Below, in pieces: positions 13,731-24,502 of a DNA stretch of 33,158 nucleotides. A program made the translations under genes and the position numbers. Numbering within the stretch: the stretch's first letter is position 1; every line of letters begins with the position of its first letter. Origin of the DNA: an uncultured Propionibacteriaceae bacterium (lineage in GTDB: Bacteria; Actinomycetota; Actinomycetes; Propionibacteriales; Propionibacteriaceae). The notes beneath the pieces were generated by a model. The model was not told where the DNA came from, searched no databases, and worked only from the letters and a program-made list of their open reading frames with translations. The stretch spans positions 1 to 33,158 of the forward strand of contig CADCUO010000243.1 of NCBI GenBank assembly GCA_902805915.1, given 5' to 3'.

Positions 13731-15179
13731 TCACTCCTTGGTTATCGACGTCGGCTCAAGCGCTGTGGCCTGCTCCGACGTATTGCTTAGGGTCGCCACT
13801 GCGGCAAGCGGGATGCCCACCCACTCCGGGCGGTTGCGCACTTCGTAGACAACCTCGTACACAGCCTTGTCCGCTTCGTACGCACGCAGCACCCTGTCGT
13901 CCTCGACGCTGAGACTGCCTCCGGCATAGCCTTCCAGGAATGCCGTCCTGCAGTCGGTGGCCCAGTCCTGGCTCCGCGGGCCTGGCACACTCGCGGCTGC
14001 GTAGTCGAACGAGCGCAGCATGCCGGCGATGTCGCGCCACACGCTATCCGGTGCTGACCGCTCAGCCAGCGTCTTGACCGGCTCGCCCTCGAAGTCGATG
14101 ATCTTCCAACCCTGCGGTGTCCGCAGGGTCTGCCCCAGATGGAAGTCGCCGTGCAGCCGCTGAGTCGCCAGCTCAATGGTCCTCAGCGTGTCGAACGCCT
14201 GCCGCAGTCCCCCCAGATGTGGCTGCAGGGCCGGGGCGATGGCTGCGGCCCGGTCGAGCCGGGCATTCATCACCTCGGCGACGGCTGCGCCCCGGACGGA
14301 GGCGGTGGGGAAGTGCTCCCGCAGGGCGGCATGGATCTTGGCCAAGGCCCGCCCAAGCCCGCGAGCATCCTCGGTGAAGCTGGTGGCGTCGGAGTATCCA
14401 GCTGCGTCTTGGTGCCGGAGCGATTCCAGCGCAAGTCCCCAGCCGTCCTCGGCGGACGGGAGCTTGGCGACCACCATGGCGAGGTCGGAGTGCACCGGCT
14501 GCCTGCCGGGCTGGCCGGAGAGCTGTTGGGGCCACTCGGCCTCCACCCAGCCGAACAGCTGCGCCACGTCGCCGACGCCGGACCGGCTCAACGCGTCGTG
14601 TACCTCGATGTCGAGGTTGCGGCCGAGCTCCAGCCGGCGGAACAGCTTCATCATGGCCACCTCGCCGAACATCACCGAGGTGTTGCTCTGCTGCCCCGTG
14701 AACACCTGCGGGTCTAGATCGGCGCGAAGCCCGCCGGGGCTGCTGAGCCGGAAGGCGACCGAGATGTCGTCCGCCACCAGGTGTTCCTCATCCAGCAGCA
14801 TCGCAACCAGCAGTGAACAGGCCTCAGGATCCTGCATGGCGTCGTAGGCGACGACCGGGCCAAGCTCGGGGTCGGTGAACCGGCCGATCTCGGCATGCTG
14901 AAGCTCTGCCTTGGGGGCGTTCCGGTAGCACACCGCCAGCTGGTAGAGCTCGTGCTCCTGCGTGGTCGACCCGTCCGCTGTCTGGTCCGCCGGGTCGAGG
15001 CGGTAGCCGATCTCCACCATTTCGAAGCGCACTGCCGGCAAGCTGGCCGACTCCGTCAACCACGGCAGGGGGGTGACTCCGACGAGCTCGGCCGACCTGC
15101 CCTTGCCGGCGAACCAGCGAGCCCCGGTGATGTAGCTCAGCAGCTGCTCGGAGGTCTCGCGGTCCACTGCCGGGCTCAT
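13731..15179 (-). CDS. mak: Maltokinase
   Basis: A 482-residue kinase related to aminoglycoside phosphotransferases; it phosphorylates maltose with ATP to maltose 1-phosphate, the donor for GlgE. The N-terminal region shows ITGARWFAGKGR, typical of Mak/Pep2, and the kinase core shows RLHGDFHLGQTLR followed by KIIDFEGEP, with the catalytic Asp in HGDFH and the metal Asp in IDFEGEP. The frame is open up to a GTG at 15236, but AAGGAG there abuts that GTG with no spacing. The ATG at 15179 overlaps the stop of a 16-codon frame (ATGA) and matches the usual N-terminus better. It lies between glgE and glgB. Confidence 0.88.
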   Translation of the reverse strand: MSPAVDRETSEQLLSYITGARWFAGKGRSAELVGVTPLPWLTESASLPAVRFEMVEIGYRLDPADQTADGSTTQEHELYQLAVCYRNAPKAELQHAEIGRFTDPELGPVVAYDAMQDPEACSLLVAMLLDEEHLVADDISVAFRLSSPGGLRADLDPQVFTGQQSNTSVMFGEVAMMKLFRRLELGRNLDIEVHDALSRSGVGDVAQLFGWVEAEWPQQLSGQPGRQPVHSDLAMVVAKLPSAEDGWGLALESLRHQDAAGYSDATSFTEDARGLGRALAKIHAALREHFPTASVRGAAVAEVMNARLDRAAAIAPALQPHLGGLRQAFDTLRTIELATQRLHGDFHLGQTLRTPQGWKIIDFEGEPVKTLAERSAPDSVWRDIAGMLRSFDYAAASVPGPRSQDWATDCRTAFLEGYAGGSLSVEDDRVLRAYEADKAVYEVVYEVRNRPEWVGIPLAAVATLSNTSEQATALEPTSITKE

Positions 15180-15226
15180 CTCGCGACCTGCCCAGGCTGG
15201 CAGGTGCCGGGTTCTGCAGCGGTCAA
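15176..15226 (-). CDS. Possible 16-codon frame coupled to mak
   Basis: Starting at TTG 15226, 9 nt after a good AAGGAG site, a 16-residue frame (MTAAEPGTCQPGQVAR) ends in a TGA whose first bases overlap the mak ATG (ATGA at 15179-15176). The arrangement would couple mak translation to the upstream ribosome site. It might be a leader peptide, or what is left of a treS gene that normally sits between glgE and mak in related clusters. It is too short to be trusted alone. Confidence 0.25.
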   Translation of the reverse strand: MTAAEPGTCQPGQVAR

Positions 15227-15278
15227 CGTTTGGCACTCCTTGTGATCGGTTGGACTGGTGCAGCTGCCTGCTCCGTTG

Positions 15279-17297
15279 CTAGCTGGCGCCGGGCTTGACG
15301 ATCGTCAGGATGTGCGCAGGGTCGTCATGGGTCAGCCGGACGAAGGCCCGCTGGCCCCACCGCCAGGTCTGTCCGGTGAGCTCGTCGTGCACCAGGAAGA
15401 CGTCGTGCGGGCTCAGTCCCAACGCCGCCATGTCCAGTACCACCTCCGACTCGACGATGGCGTGCGGGTTGAGGTTGACAACCGCGATCACGATGTCGTC
15501 CCCGGCCCGCTTGGAGTAGACGATGACGTCCTCGTGAGGCGCATGGTGGAAGTGCAGGTCCCGCAGCTGCTGCAGCGCCGGGTGCTCACGCCGGATCTGG
15601 TTCAGTCGACCGAGCAGCAGGCTGAGGTTCTCTCCGCTTGCGTCGGCGGCCGCCCAGTCCCGTGGCCGGTACTGGTACTTCTCGGAGTTCAGGTACTCCT
15701 CGCTGCCCTGGCGTACCGCCTGGTTCTCGAACAGCTCGAAACCGGAGTACACGCCCCAGATGGGGGAGAGGGTGGAGCCCAGTACAGCCCGGATCGTGAA
15801 CGCTGGTTTGCCGCCCCACTGGAGGAAGCTGGGGAGGATGTCGGGAGTGTTGACGAAGAAGTTGGGTCGGAAGAAGCTGTCGGTCTGGGTCGTCAGCTCG
15901 GTCAGGTACTCCTCGATCTCCCACTTCTCGTTGCGCCAGGTGAAGTAGGTGTAGGACTGCTGGTAGCCCACCTTCCCGAGCATGTGCATCATGGCCGGCC
16001 TGGTGAACGCCTCCGCCAGGAAGATCACGTCCGGGTCGGTCTTGCGCACCTCGGCCAGGATCCACGCCCAGAAGTCGACCGGCTTGGTGTGCGGGTTGTC
16101 CACGCGGAAGATCCGAACCCCATGGGACATCCACAGCTTTAGGATCCGCAGCTACTCGGCGTAGATGCCTTCCTTGTCGATGTCGAAGTTGATCGGATAG
16201 ATGTCCTGGTACTTCTTCGGCGGGTTCTCTGCGTACGCGATCGAGCCGTCGGCCCGCTTGGAGAACCACTCCGGGTGGTCAGTGACCCAGGGATGGTCCG
16301 GCGAGGCCTGCAGGGCGAAGTCCAACGCGATCTCCAGACCCAGCGACTGCGCCTTGGCCACGAAACGGTCGAAGGCGTCGAAGTCACCCAGATCGGGATG
16401 GATGGCGTCGTGCCCACCTTCGGCGGCACCGATGGCCCAGGGCGACCCGGGGTCGCTGGGCCCTGGGTCGAGAGTGTTGTTCGGTCCCTTCCGGTACGCC
16501 CGACCGATCGGGTGGATCGGTGGCAGATAGACCACGTCGAAGCCCATCGCCGCCGCAGCCTCCAGCCGCGAGTGCGAGGAGTCGAAGGTGCCGGAGATCC
16601 AGGTCTGGGCCTTCTCGTCCCAGCGGGCGCCTTCAGATCGCGGAAAGAACTCATACCAGGAGGCGTACAGGGCCGCCTGGCGGTCGCAGAAGATCGGGTA
16701 GTCCGGGGTGGGAGAGACCAGCTCGCGGGGCCCGAACTGGGTCATCGCGGCGCGGGTGGCCTCGCCGAGCACCACCTCCAGCCGGTCCTCGACCTGGGTA
16801 CCTGAGGATAGGGTGTTCTCGGCGGTCCGCAGCAGCTCGGCGGTGTCCGCTGCGCCGGCGTCGCTGGCTCGCTTTGCCGCAGCAGCGAACAGCGCGGCGC
16901 CCTCGGTGCACACCAGGCTGACGTCGATCCCGGCCGGGATCTTGATCTCTGCGTTGTGGACCCAGGTGGCCCAGGGGTCGCCCCAGCCCTCAACCCGGAA
17001 GGTCCACGGACCCTCCCGGTCGAGTACGACCGACGCCGCCCACCAGTCGAACCCCAAGGGCGTCGTCGGGGCCATCGGCACCAGCCGCTCTACACCGGAC
17101 GGGTCGGTCAGCACCACAGAGGCGTTGACCGCGTCGTGGCCTTCACGGAACACCGTTGCGCGGATCGGTATTCGCTCACCGACTGATGCCTTTGCTGCGA
17201 AGGCGCCGCCCTGGATCACCGGTGACACGTTGGTGACCGGTATCCGGCCGATGGGGGTGCCCTGAAGAGCTGAGAGATGAGGTGTCGCTGCCGTCAC
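15279..17297 (-). pseudogene. glgE: Maltosyltransferase GlgE gene with an in-frame TAG
   Basis: The frame from GTG 17297 to the TAG at 15279 has 672 codons before the final stop and encodes GlgE, which transfers maltosyl units from maltose 1-phosphate to glucan ends. Codon 382 (16152-16154 on the minus strand) is TAG. Frame is kept on both sides: the part before ends DIDKEGIYAE, the part after resumes LRILKLWMSHGV, as in intact GlgE proteins. The nucleophile D400 (FRVDNPHTKP) and acid/base E429 (FLAEAFTRP) lie after the stop, with the same 29-residue spacing as in Streptomyces coelicolor (D394, E423). A 381-residue product would be inactive. An ATG 21 nt after the stop could restart the second half (283 residues). 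It is either a true nonsense mutation or a sequence error. The gene leads the mak-glgB operon. Confidence 0.85.
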
Positions 17298-17303
17298 GCG
17301 CTC

Positions 17304-17309
17304 AACCTA
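17304..17309 (-). promoter_or_regulatory. -10 box of glgE (leaderless)
   Basis: TAGGTT on the minus strand, then GAGCGC (6 nt), then the GTG start of glgE. The same hexamer with a 7-nt spacer precedes the divergent glgP gene. No good -35 box was found at 16-19 nt. Confidence 0.45.
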
Positions 17310-17446
17310 TCGGGAGCAGCCGTCGGCGTGCATCCAAGGCCGCCAATGGTGGACTGCTGCCGCGCTGCCCCTTCACCGTGGCGGCTTCTCTGTGGTTGCG
17401 CAACCAGCCGCCTGCGCACTGTTTCATCGTTGGAGCGAATTGGCGC

Positions 17447-17452
17447 TAGGTT
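17447..17452 (+). promoter_or_regulatory. -10 box of glgP (leaderless)
   Basis: TAGGTT, then GTTCGCC (7 nt), then the GTG start of glgP at 17460. A weak -35-like TTTCAT lies at 17422-17427. There is no ribosome-binding site before the GTG, in agreement with a leaderless mRNA. Confidence 0.5.
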
Positions 17453-17459
17453 GTTCGCC

Positions 17460-20039
17460 GTGCGCGCCATCCGTAAGTTCACTGTGCGTCCGGTCCTTCC
17501 CGACGCCTTGAAGCCTCTCGCCAGTCTTGCTCTGAACCTTCGCTGGTCCTGGCACCACGACACCCAAGAGCTGTTCGCCGCGATGGACGCCGATCTGTGG
17601 GAGTCCACCGGACACGACCCGGTGCAGCTGCTGGCCGAGGTGTCTGTGGATCGGTTGAAGAAGCTGGCCAAGGACCGCAAGTTCGTACGAAGCCTGGAGC
17701 TGGCTCGGGCCGACCTCGCCGACTACCTGAACGGCGATCTCTGGTACCAGGGCTACGCGGCAGAGACCAAGGACGCACCCAAGGCGATCGGATACTTCTC
17801 ACCGGAGTTCGGCATCACCGAGGTGCTGCCGCAGTACTCAGGTGGTCTGGGGATCCTGGCCGGTGATCATCTCAAGGCGGCCAGCGACCTCGGTGTTCCC
17901 GTCATCGGTGTCGGTCTGCTGTACCGGCAGGGCTACTTCAGGCAATCGCTCAACGCCGCCGGCTGGCAGCAGGAACGCTATCCGCTGCTGGATCCCAACG
18001 AGCTTCCCCTTACCCTGCTCCACGACGAGAACGGTCCGGTACGGATCGAGCTGCCGCTGGCTGGTCGCAGCCTGTTCGCGCAGGTGTGGGTGGCCCAGGT
18101 CGGCCGAGTGCCGCTGCTGTTGATGGACTCCGACGTCGAACAGAACTCCGGTGCCGAGCGGGAGACGACCGACCGGCTCTACGGCGGCGGGATCGAGCAT
18201 CGGCTCGCCCAGGAGGTGCTCCTGGGTATCGGCGGTGTCCGGGCCATCCGCGAGTACTGCCGGATCACCGGAGCAGCCGCTCCAGAGGTGTTCCACACCA
18301 ACGAAGGTCACGCCGGTTTCCTCGGCCTGGAACGGATCCGTGAGTTCATGGACGCCGGCCTGGACTTCGACACCGCGCTCGAGCGCAGCCGAGCTGGGAC
18401 GGTCTTCACCACGCACACACCAGTGCCGGCTGGTATCGACCGTTTCCCCCGCGACCTGATCATCGACCAGTTCGCCGCCTTCGGCGCCCTTCCGGTACAT
18501 CGGATCCTGGCGCTCGGTGCGGAGGACTACGAGGGTGGTGACCACGACAAGTTCAACATGGCGGTGATGGGCTTCCGGCTGGGCCAGCGGGCCAACGGTG
18601 TCTCGCTGCTGCACGGCGAGGTGTCGAGGGAGATGTTCCACGGACTGTGGAGCTCCTTCGACAGCAGCGAAGTCACGATCACCTCCATCACCAACGGCGT
18701 GCATCACCAGACCTGGGTGCACCATGAGCTGTTGGAGCTGCTGGAGAGCTCGGCGACCAAGGACTCGGTGATCGACGGGTACGACTGGTCGGCCTTGTTC
18801 AAGGTGGACGCAGCCACCATCTGGTCGCTGAAGCGGCGGATGCGCAACGACCTGATCACCATGACGCGGTCCCGGCTGGCCGAGAGCAGCGCCAACCGCG
18901 GGATCGTCTCGGACTGGGTCAGTGGAGTTCTCGACCCGGACGTGGTGACGTTCGGGTTCGCTCGGCGGGTCCCGTCGTACAAGCGGCTGACTCTGATGCT
19001 GCGCGACCCCGACCGGCTGAAGGCGTTGCTGACCCATCCCGAGCGGCCGATCCAGATCGTGATCGCCGGCAAGTCCCACCCGGCCGACGAGGGCGGCAAG
19101 GCGCTGATCCAGCAGATGGTCCAGTTCGCCGACGCCGCGGATGTCCGGGAGCGGATCGTCTTCCTCCCCGACTACGACATCTCCATGGCCAAGCCGCTGT
19201 ACCCGGGCTGCGACGTCTGGATGAACAACCCGCTGCGCCCGTACGAGGCCTGCGGTACCTCCGGCATGAAGGCGGCGCTGAACGGGGCGGCGAACCTGTC
19301 CATCCGCGACGGCTGGTGGGACGAGTGGTTCGACCCGAAGTTCGGCTGGGAGATCCCGTCGGCCGAGGGGGTCGACGACTCCGAGCAGCGCGATGACATC
19401 GAGGCGCGCTCGCTCTACGACATCATCGAGAACGAGATAGTGCCGCGGTTCTACGACGTGGACGGTGACGGCCTGCCGCAGCAGTGGATCCAGATGATGC
19501 GGGAGACCGTCGCAGGCCTTGGACCCAAGGTGCTCGCGTCGCGGATGGTGCGCGACTACGTCACCACCTTGTACACCCCCGCAGCCGGGTCCTCCCACGC
19601 CATCGAGACCACACCAGGTGCGGCACAGGCGCTGGCGGAGTGGAAGCAGAAGATCCGCTTCGGCTGGGACGGTGTCGCCGTCGACCACGTCGAGAGCCTC
19701 AGTGCTGACGCCATCGAGGTAGGCACCAAGATCCACGTCACTGCCCTGGTCCGGCTCGGCGAGCTGAGCCCTGCCGACGTCGAGGTCCAGCTCATCACTG
19801 GTCGGGTGGATGGTCAGGATGGGCTGAGCGACACCGTGGTCACACCGTTCGCGACGGGCACTGACCAGCCGGGGGGTCTGCGCCGTTACGAGAGCTGGGT
19901 CCAAGCGGACCGCTCGGGCACGATCGGGTACACCGTACGGGTGGTGCCGCACCACTCCGAGCTGGCGAATGTGGCCGAGATGGGCCTGTCGACGCTTCCC
20001 TCGGACCTGCCGGCGCCACCGTCGGCGGCTCAGGCCTGA
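17460..20039 (+). CDS. glgP: Alpha-glucan phosphorylase
   Basis: An 859-residue enzyme of the alpha-glucan phosphorylase family common in actinobacteria and archaea (a GT35 relative longer than 800 residues). It releases glucose 1-phosphate from non-reducing ends of glycogen with pyridoxal phosphate. The N-terminus (VRAIRKFTVRPVLPDALKPL) is typical and sets the start at GTG 17460 instead of 17277. Residues YFSPEFGITEVLPQYSGGLG begin the core as YFSPEFGIT and YSGGLGILAGDHLK, and the PLP lysine is K604 in GTSGMKAALNG. It is divergent from glgE across a 162-bp gap. Its 3' end overlaps the convergent esterase gene by 10 bp. Confidence 0.92.
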   Translation: MRAIRKFTVRPVLPDALKPLASLALNLRWSWHHDTQELFAAMDADLWESTGHDPVQLLAEVSVDRLKKLAKDRKFVRSLELARADLADYLNGDLWYQGYAAETKDAPKAIGYFSPEFGITEVLPQYSGGLGILAGDHLKAASDLGVPVIGVGLLYRQGYFRQSLNAAGWQQERYPLLDPNELPLTLLHDENGPVRIELPLAGRSLFAQVWVAQVGRVPLLLMDSDVEQNSGAERETTDRLYGGGIEHRLAQEVLLGIGGVRAIREYCRITGAAAPEVFHTNEGHAGFLGLERIREFMDAGLDFDTALERSRAGTVFTTHTPVPAGIDRFPRDLIIDQFAAFGALPVHRILALGAEDYEGGDHDKFNMAVMGFRLGQRANGVSLLHGEVSREMFHGLWSSFDSSEVTITSITNGVHHQTWVHHELLELLESSATKDSVIDGYDWSALFKVDAATIWSLKRRMRNDLITMTRSRLAESSANRGIVSDWVSGVLDPDVVTFGFARRVPSYKRLTLMLRDPDRLKALLTHPERPIQIVIAGKSHPADEGGKALIQQMVQFADAADVRERIVFLPDYDISMAKPLYPGCDVWMNNPLRPYEACGTSGMKAALNGAANLSIRDGWWDEWFDPKFGWEIPSAEGVDDSEQRDDIEARSLYDIIENEIVPRFYDVDGDGLPQQWIQMMRETVAGLGPKVLASRMVRDYVTTLYTPAAGSSHAIETTPGAAQALAEWKQKIRFGWDGVAVDHVESLSADAIEVGTKIHVTALVRLGELSPADVEVQLITGRVDGQDGLSDTVVTPFATGTDQPGGLRRYESWVQADRSGTIGYTVRVVPHHSELANVAEMGLSTLPSDLPAPPSAAQA

Positions 20040-21007
20040 GGCTCAGCCGCGCCGAGCGTGCCGATGATCTCGGTCACCGCGCGCTCGGCGTCCGACACCA
20101 GCCGCGGCATCGAGATGAACCCGTGGACGGCGTCGGGGTAGATGATCACCCGGTTCGGCACCCCGTCCCGGTCCAGCGCCTGACCGTACCGGATGGCGTC
20201 GTCGCGCAGCGGGTCCTGCCCGGCGGCGATGATCAGCGCGGGTGCGCAATCGGCCAAGTCGGAGTGGAAAACGGGGCTGATCCGCGGGTCGTTGGAGGCG
20301 ATGCTTCCAGCGAGCCCCTCGGGGAGATACTGCCGCCCGTACCAGTCCATGATCGGACGGGTCAGGATGGGCGCTGAGCCCAGCTCGGTTACCGACGGGG
20401 ACGACAACGTGAGGTCGGTGGCCGGGTAGATCAGGATCTGGTGCGCCAGCGGTGCAGCGGTCCGGTCGGCGCGGCACAGGTCGCGGTGAGCGATGGCCAC
20501 CAGGGCCGCCAGGTTGCCGCCGGCGCTGGCGCCCATCACCGACACCCGGGAGGTGTCGGCACCGAAGTAAGCGCTGTGGCGCAGCACGTGCTGGGTGGCC
20601 GCCCAGCAGTCCTGGTACGGGATCGGCGCTGGGTGCTCCGGGGCGAGCCGGTAGGAGAGCGAGAGCACCACGGCATGCGCGCCGGCTGCCACCCGACCGC
20701 ACAGCCAGTCGGTCTGGGCTAGGTTGCCGAAGACGAAGCCGCCGCCGTGGAAGTTGATCACCAGGGGTAACCGCTCCTGCGCGGCGGCAGACCGGGGACG
20801 GTAGACCCGAACCCGGGCTGGGCCGTGCTTGAGTGGAATCGTCTCGTCGCTGACTCGGACGCCGCTCGGCACCCAGCCAGTAAGGGCGCGTACCAGCCGG
20901 CGGGGCCGCGGCTCTGCCCGCAGCAGCGACAGGTACCGCGCTGTGGGCGGCTCCGGGTGCGGCAGCCGCCGCGCTATCGCGACCATCAGTCTCAGCCGCC
21001 GGTTCAC
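20030..21007 (-). CDS. Alpha/beta hydrolase, hormone-sensitive-lipase family esterase
   Basis: A 325-residue esterase of the HSL (family IV) group. The oxyanion motif is HGGG (residues 87-90), the nucleophile S161 is in GASAG, the acid is D265 (GQDPLRDDA) and the histidine is H295 (VHGF). The N-terminal 50 residues form a basic cap. It likely hydrolyses short-chain esters; the natural substrate is unknown. The assigned GTG start at 21007 has no clear ribosome site and an internal ATG at 20986 is possible. It sits between two glucan genes, but nothing in the sequence ties it to glycogen. Its end overlaps the end of glgP by 10 bp. Confidence 0.87.
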   Translation of the reverse strand: MNRRLRLMVAIARRLPHPEPPTARYLSLLRAEPRPRRLVRALTGWVPSGVRVSDETIPLKHGPARVRVYRPRSAAAQERLPLVINFHGGGFVFGNLAQTDWLCGRVAAGAHAVVLSLSYRLAPEHPAPIPYQDCWAATQHVLRHSAYFGADTSRVSVMGASAGGNLAALVAIAHRDLCRADRTAAPLAHQILIYPATDLTLSSPSVTELGSAPILTRPIMDWYGRQYLPEGLAGSIASNDPRISPVFHSDLADCAPALIIAAGQDPLRDDAIRYGQALDRDGVPNRVIIYPDAVHGFISMPRLVSDAERAVTEIIGTLGAAEPQA

Positions 21008-21131
21008 GACCAGCGCCCCGGTGGTGCCATCACGTCACTCCACCCATCAGCTCAGGCCCCCGAAGCCCAGTCACCCCATACTCAGTCAACCCGGGCCCTC
21101 AATAGCGCGGGCGCCTCAGGGGCCCCAGCCT

Positions 21132-23318
<2,187 letters not shown>

Positions 23319-23428
23319 GTCGGCTTTCAGTCAGCCGCAGGTGCGGGTCCAGGAGTCCCGGCGTAAGGCGGGACGAGCCGGAACTGCCTCTTACGGGAGA
23401 TGGTGCGTGCTCATTCTGCCGCCTCCTA

Positions 23429-23440
23429 CCCAGATCTGGG
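23429..23440. promoter_or_regulatory. 12-bp palindrome upstream of glgX
   Basis: CCCAGATCTGGG is a perfect palindrome 111 nt before the glgX start and 148 nt before the hydratase start. It may be an operator for either divergent gene. Confidence 0.3.
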
Positions 23441-23574
23441 CAGCTGAAGTGCTGATGTCACTACATTGCATGAGTTGGCGTCCGCCGGCGCGCGACCCGA
23501 GGACGACTGGCGGTTCCGGCGGCACGGCTCAGCCGGCCGCCGCGCGGCAGGACCGGGCACCGGAACGGCGCGGC

Positions 23575-23580
23575 TAGAGT
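23575..23580 (+). promoter_or_regulatory. -10 box of the enoyl-CoA hydratase gene (leaderless)
   Basis: TAGAGT, then GCCGGAT (7 nt), then ATG at 23588. No ribosome-binding site is present, so the mRNA is probably leaderless. This also decides the start over the GTG at 23579. Confidence 0.45.
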
Positions 23581-23587
23581 GCCGGAT

Positions 23588-24388
23588 ATGACAACCTCGC
23601 CGGACCAGGCAGCGGATAACGTCAGGCTCGAGGTGGTCGACGGTGTCGGCACCATCCGGATCGACCGGCCGAAGGTCAACGCTCTGAACGCCGACATCCA
23701 GCGCCGGATCGGGGCCGCAGCGACCGAGTGCGCCGGCCGCGCCGATGTGGCTGCCGTCGTTGTCACTGGTGGTGAGCACGTGTTCGCCGCCGGGGCTGAC
23801 ATCAAGGAGATGGCCGGGCTGTCCTACGCCGACATGGTCGGCCACTCCTCGACGTTGCAGGCCGCGTTCAGCGCGGTGGCTCGGATCCCGAAGCCGGTGG
23901 TGGCGGCGGTCAATGGCTACGCCCTGGGTGGAGGATGCGAGCTGGCGCTGTGCGCGGACATCCGGATCGCCGGCGACACCGCAACGTTCGGCCAGCCCGA
24001 GATCACGCTCGGCATCATTCCCGGCGCCGGCGGCACCCAGCGGCTGACCCGGTTGGTAGGGCCGAGCCGGGCCAAGGAGCTGATCTTCAGCGGCCGCTTC
24101 GTACCGGCGGCCGAAGCTCTGGCGATCGGTCTGGTCGATCGGGTGGTCCCCGCCAGCGAGGTGCTGCCGGCGGCGACCGCCTGGGCTCGCCAGTTCGTCG
24201 GCGGGCCCGCGCTTGCGCTGCGGGCCGCGAAGGAGTGCATCGACCGGGGTGGGGAGGTGGACCTGGAGACCGGCCTGGAGATTGAGCGTCAGCAGTTCGC
24301 AGCCCTGTTCGCTACGCAGGACCGGATGATTGGGATGACCCGGTTCCTGGAGCACGGACCCGGACGCGCCGACTTCCAGGCCAGCTGA
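23588..24388 (+). CDS. Enoyl-CoA hydratase/isomerase family protein
   Basis: A 266-residue crotonase-fold enzyme that adds water across the double bond of 2-enoyl-CoA in fatty acid oxidation. The oxyanion-hole strand is HVFAAGADIKEMAG (64-77), and both catalytic glutamates are present: E118 (GGGCELALCADI) and E138 (FGQPEITLGIIPG). The presence of both favours true hydratase activity over isomerase. It stands alone between two gaps but lies directly upstream of the electron transfer flavoprotein genes, which fits a role in acyl-CoA oxidation. The chain-length preference cannot be told. Confidence 0.9.
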   Translation: MTTSPDQAADNVRLEVVDGVGTIRIDRPKVNALNADIQRRIGAAATECAGRADVAAVVVTGGEHVFAAGADIKEMAGLSYADMVGHSSTLQAAFSAVARIPKPVVAAVNGYALGGGCELALCADIRIAGDTATFGQPEITLGIIPGAGGTQRLTRLVGPSRAKELIFSGRFVPAAEALAIGLVDRVVPASEVLPAATAWARQFVGGPALALRAAKECIDRGGEVDLETGLEIERQQFAALFATQDRMIGMTRFLEHGPGRADFQAS

Positions 24389-24434
24389 GTCGACCCTCAC
24401 TAGCTGTCGGTAGCCAATTGCCACCGGTGTTAAG

Positions 24435-24451
24435 TTACTTGGCAGTAATAT
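24435..24451 (+). promoter_or_regulatory. Promoter region of etfB with a small inverted repeat
   Basis: A -10-like TAATAT lies at 24446-24451, in the most AT-rich stretch of this gap. Overlapping it, TTACT (24435-24439) and AGTAA (24444-24448) form an inverted repeat with a 4-nt gap, which could bind a repressor. The start codon is 51 nt downstream of the box, so this gene would have a leader. Confidence 0.4.
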
Positions 24452-24502
24452 AGGAGCAGGTCGGCGCCCTGCGTTGGACACCGCGAACAGAATGCGAGTG
24501 AG

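Larger units (their letters stand above)
23319..23587. other. Regulatory gap between glgX and the enoyl-CoA hydratase gene
   Basis: This 269-bp gap separates two divergent genes. I see no gene in it. It holds a hairpin (GTCCCG at 23355-23360 with CGGGAC at 23369-23374), a perfect palindrome CCCAGATCTGGG at 23429-23440, and the TAGAGT box before the hydratase gene. A promoter for glgX is expected here but none stands out. Confidence 0.4.

Noticed and set aside
15180-15236. GTG at 15236 as the mak start
   Set aside because: The AAGGAG site abuts this GTG without spacing, and the first 19 residues do not look like a Mak N-terminus. The ATG at 15179 is preferred but the case is not closed.
16152-16154. 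Pyrrolysine or selenocysteine recoding of the glgE stop
   Set aside because: TAG is an ordinary stop in several genes of the window, no special downstream element is seen, and selenocysteine uses TGA.
17838-19955. 705-codon open frame antisense to glgP
   Set aside because: It is an exact shadow of the glgP frame. High GC makes stop codons rare on the opposite strand, the predicted protein is low in complexity, and glgP itself has unmistakable motifs.
21008-21131. Terminator or small gene between glgX and the esterase gene
   Set aside because: GGGCCC-type repeats are present but do not form a convincing stem with a short loop, and no frame with a ribosome site is seen. I see nothing firm in these 124 bp.
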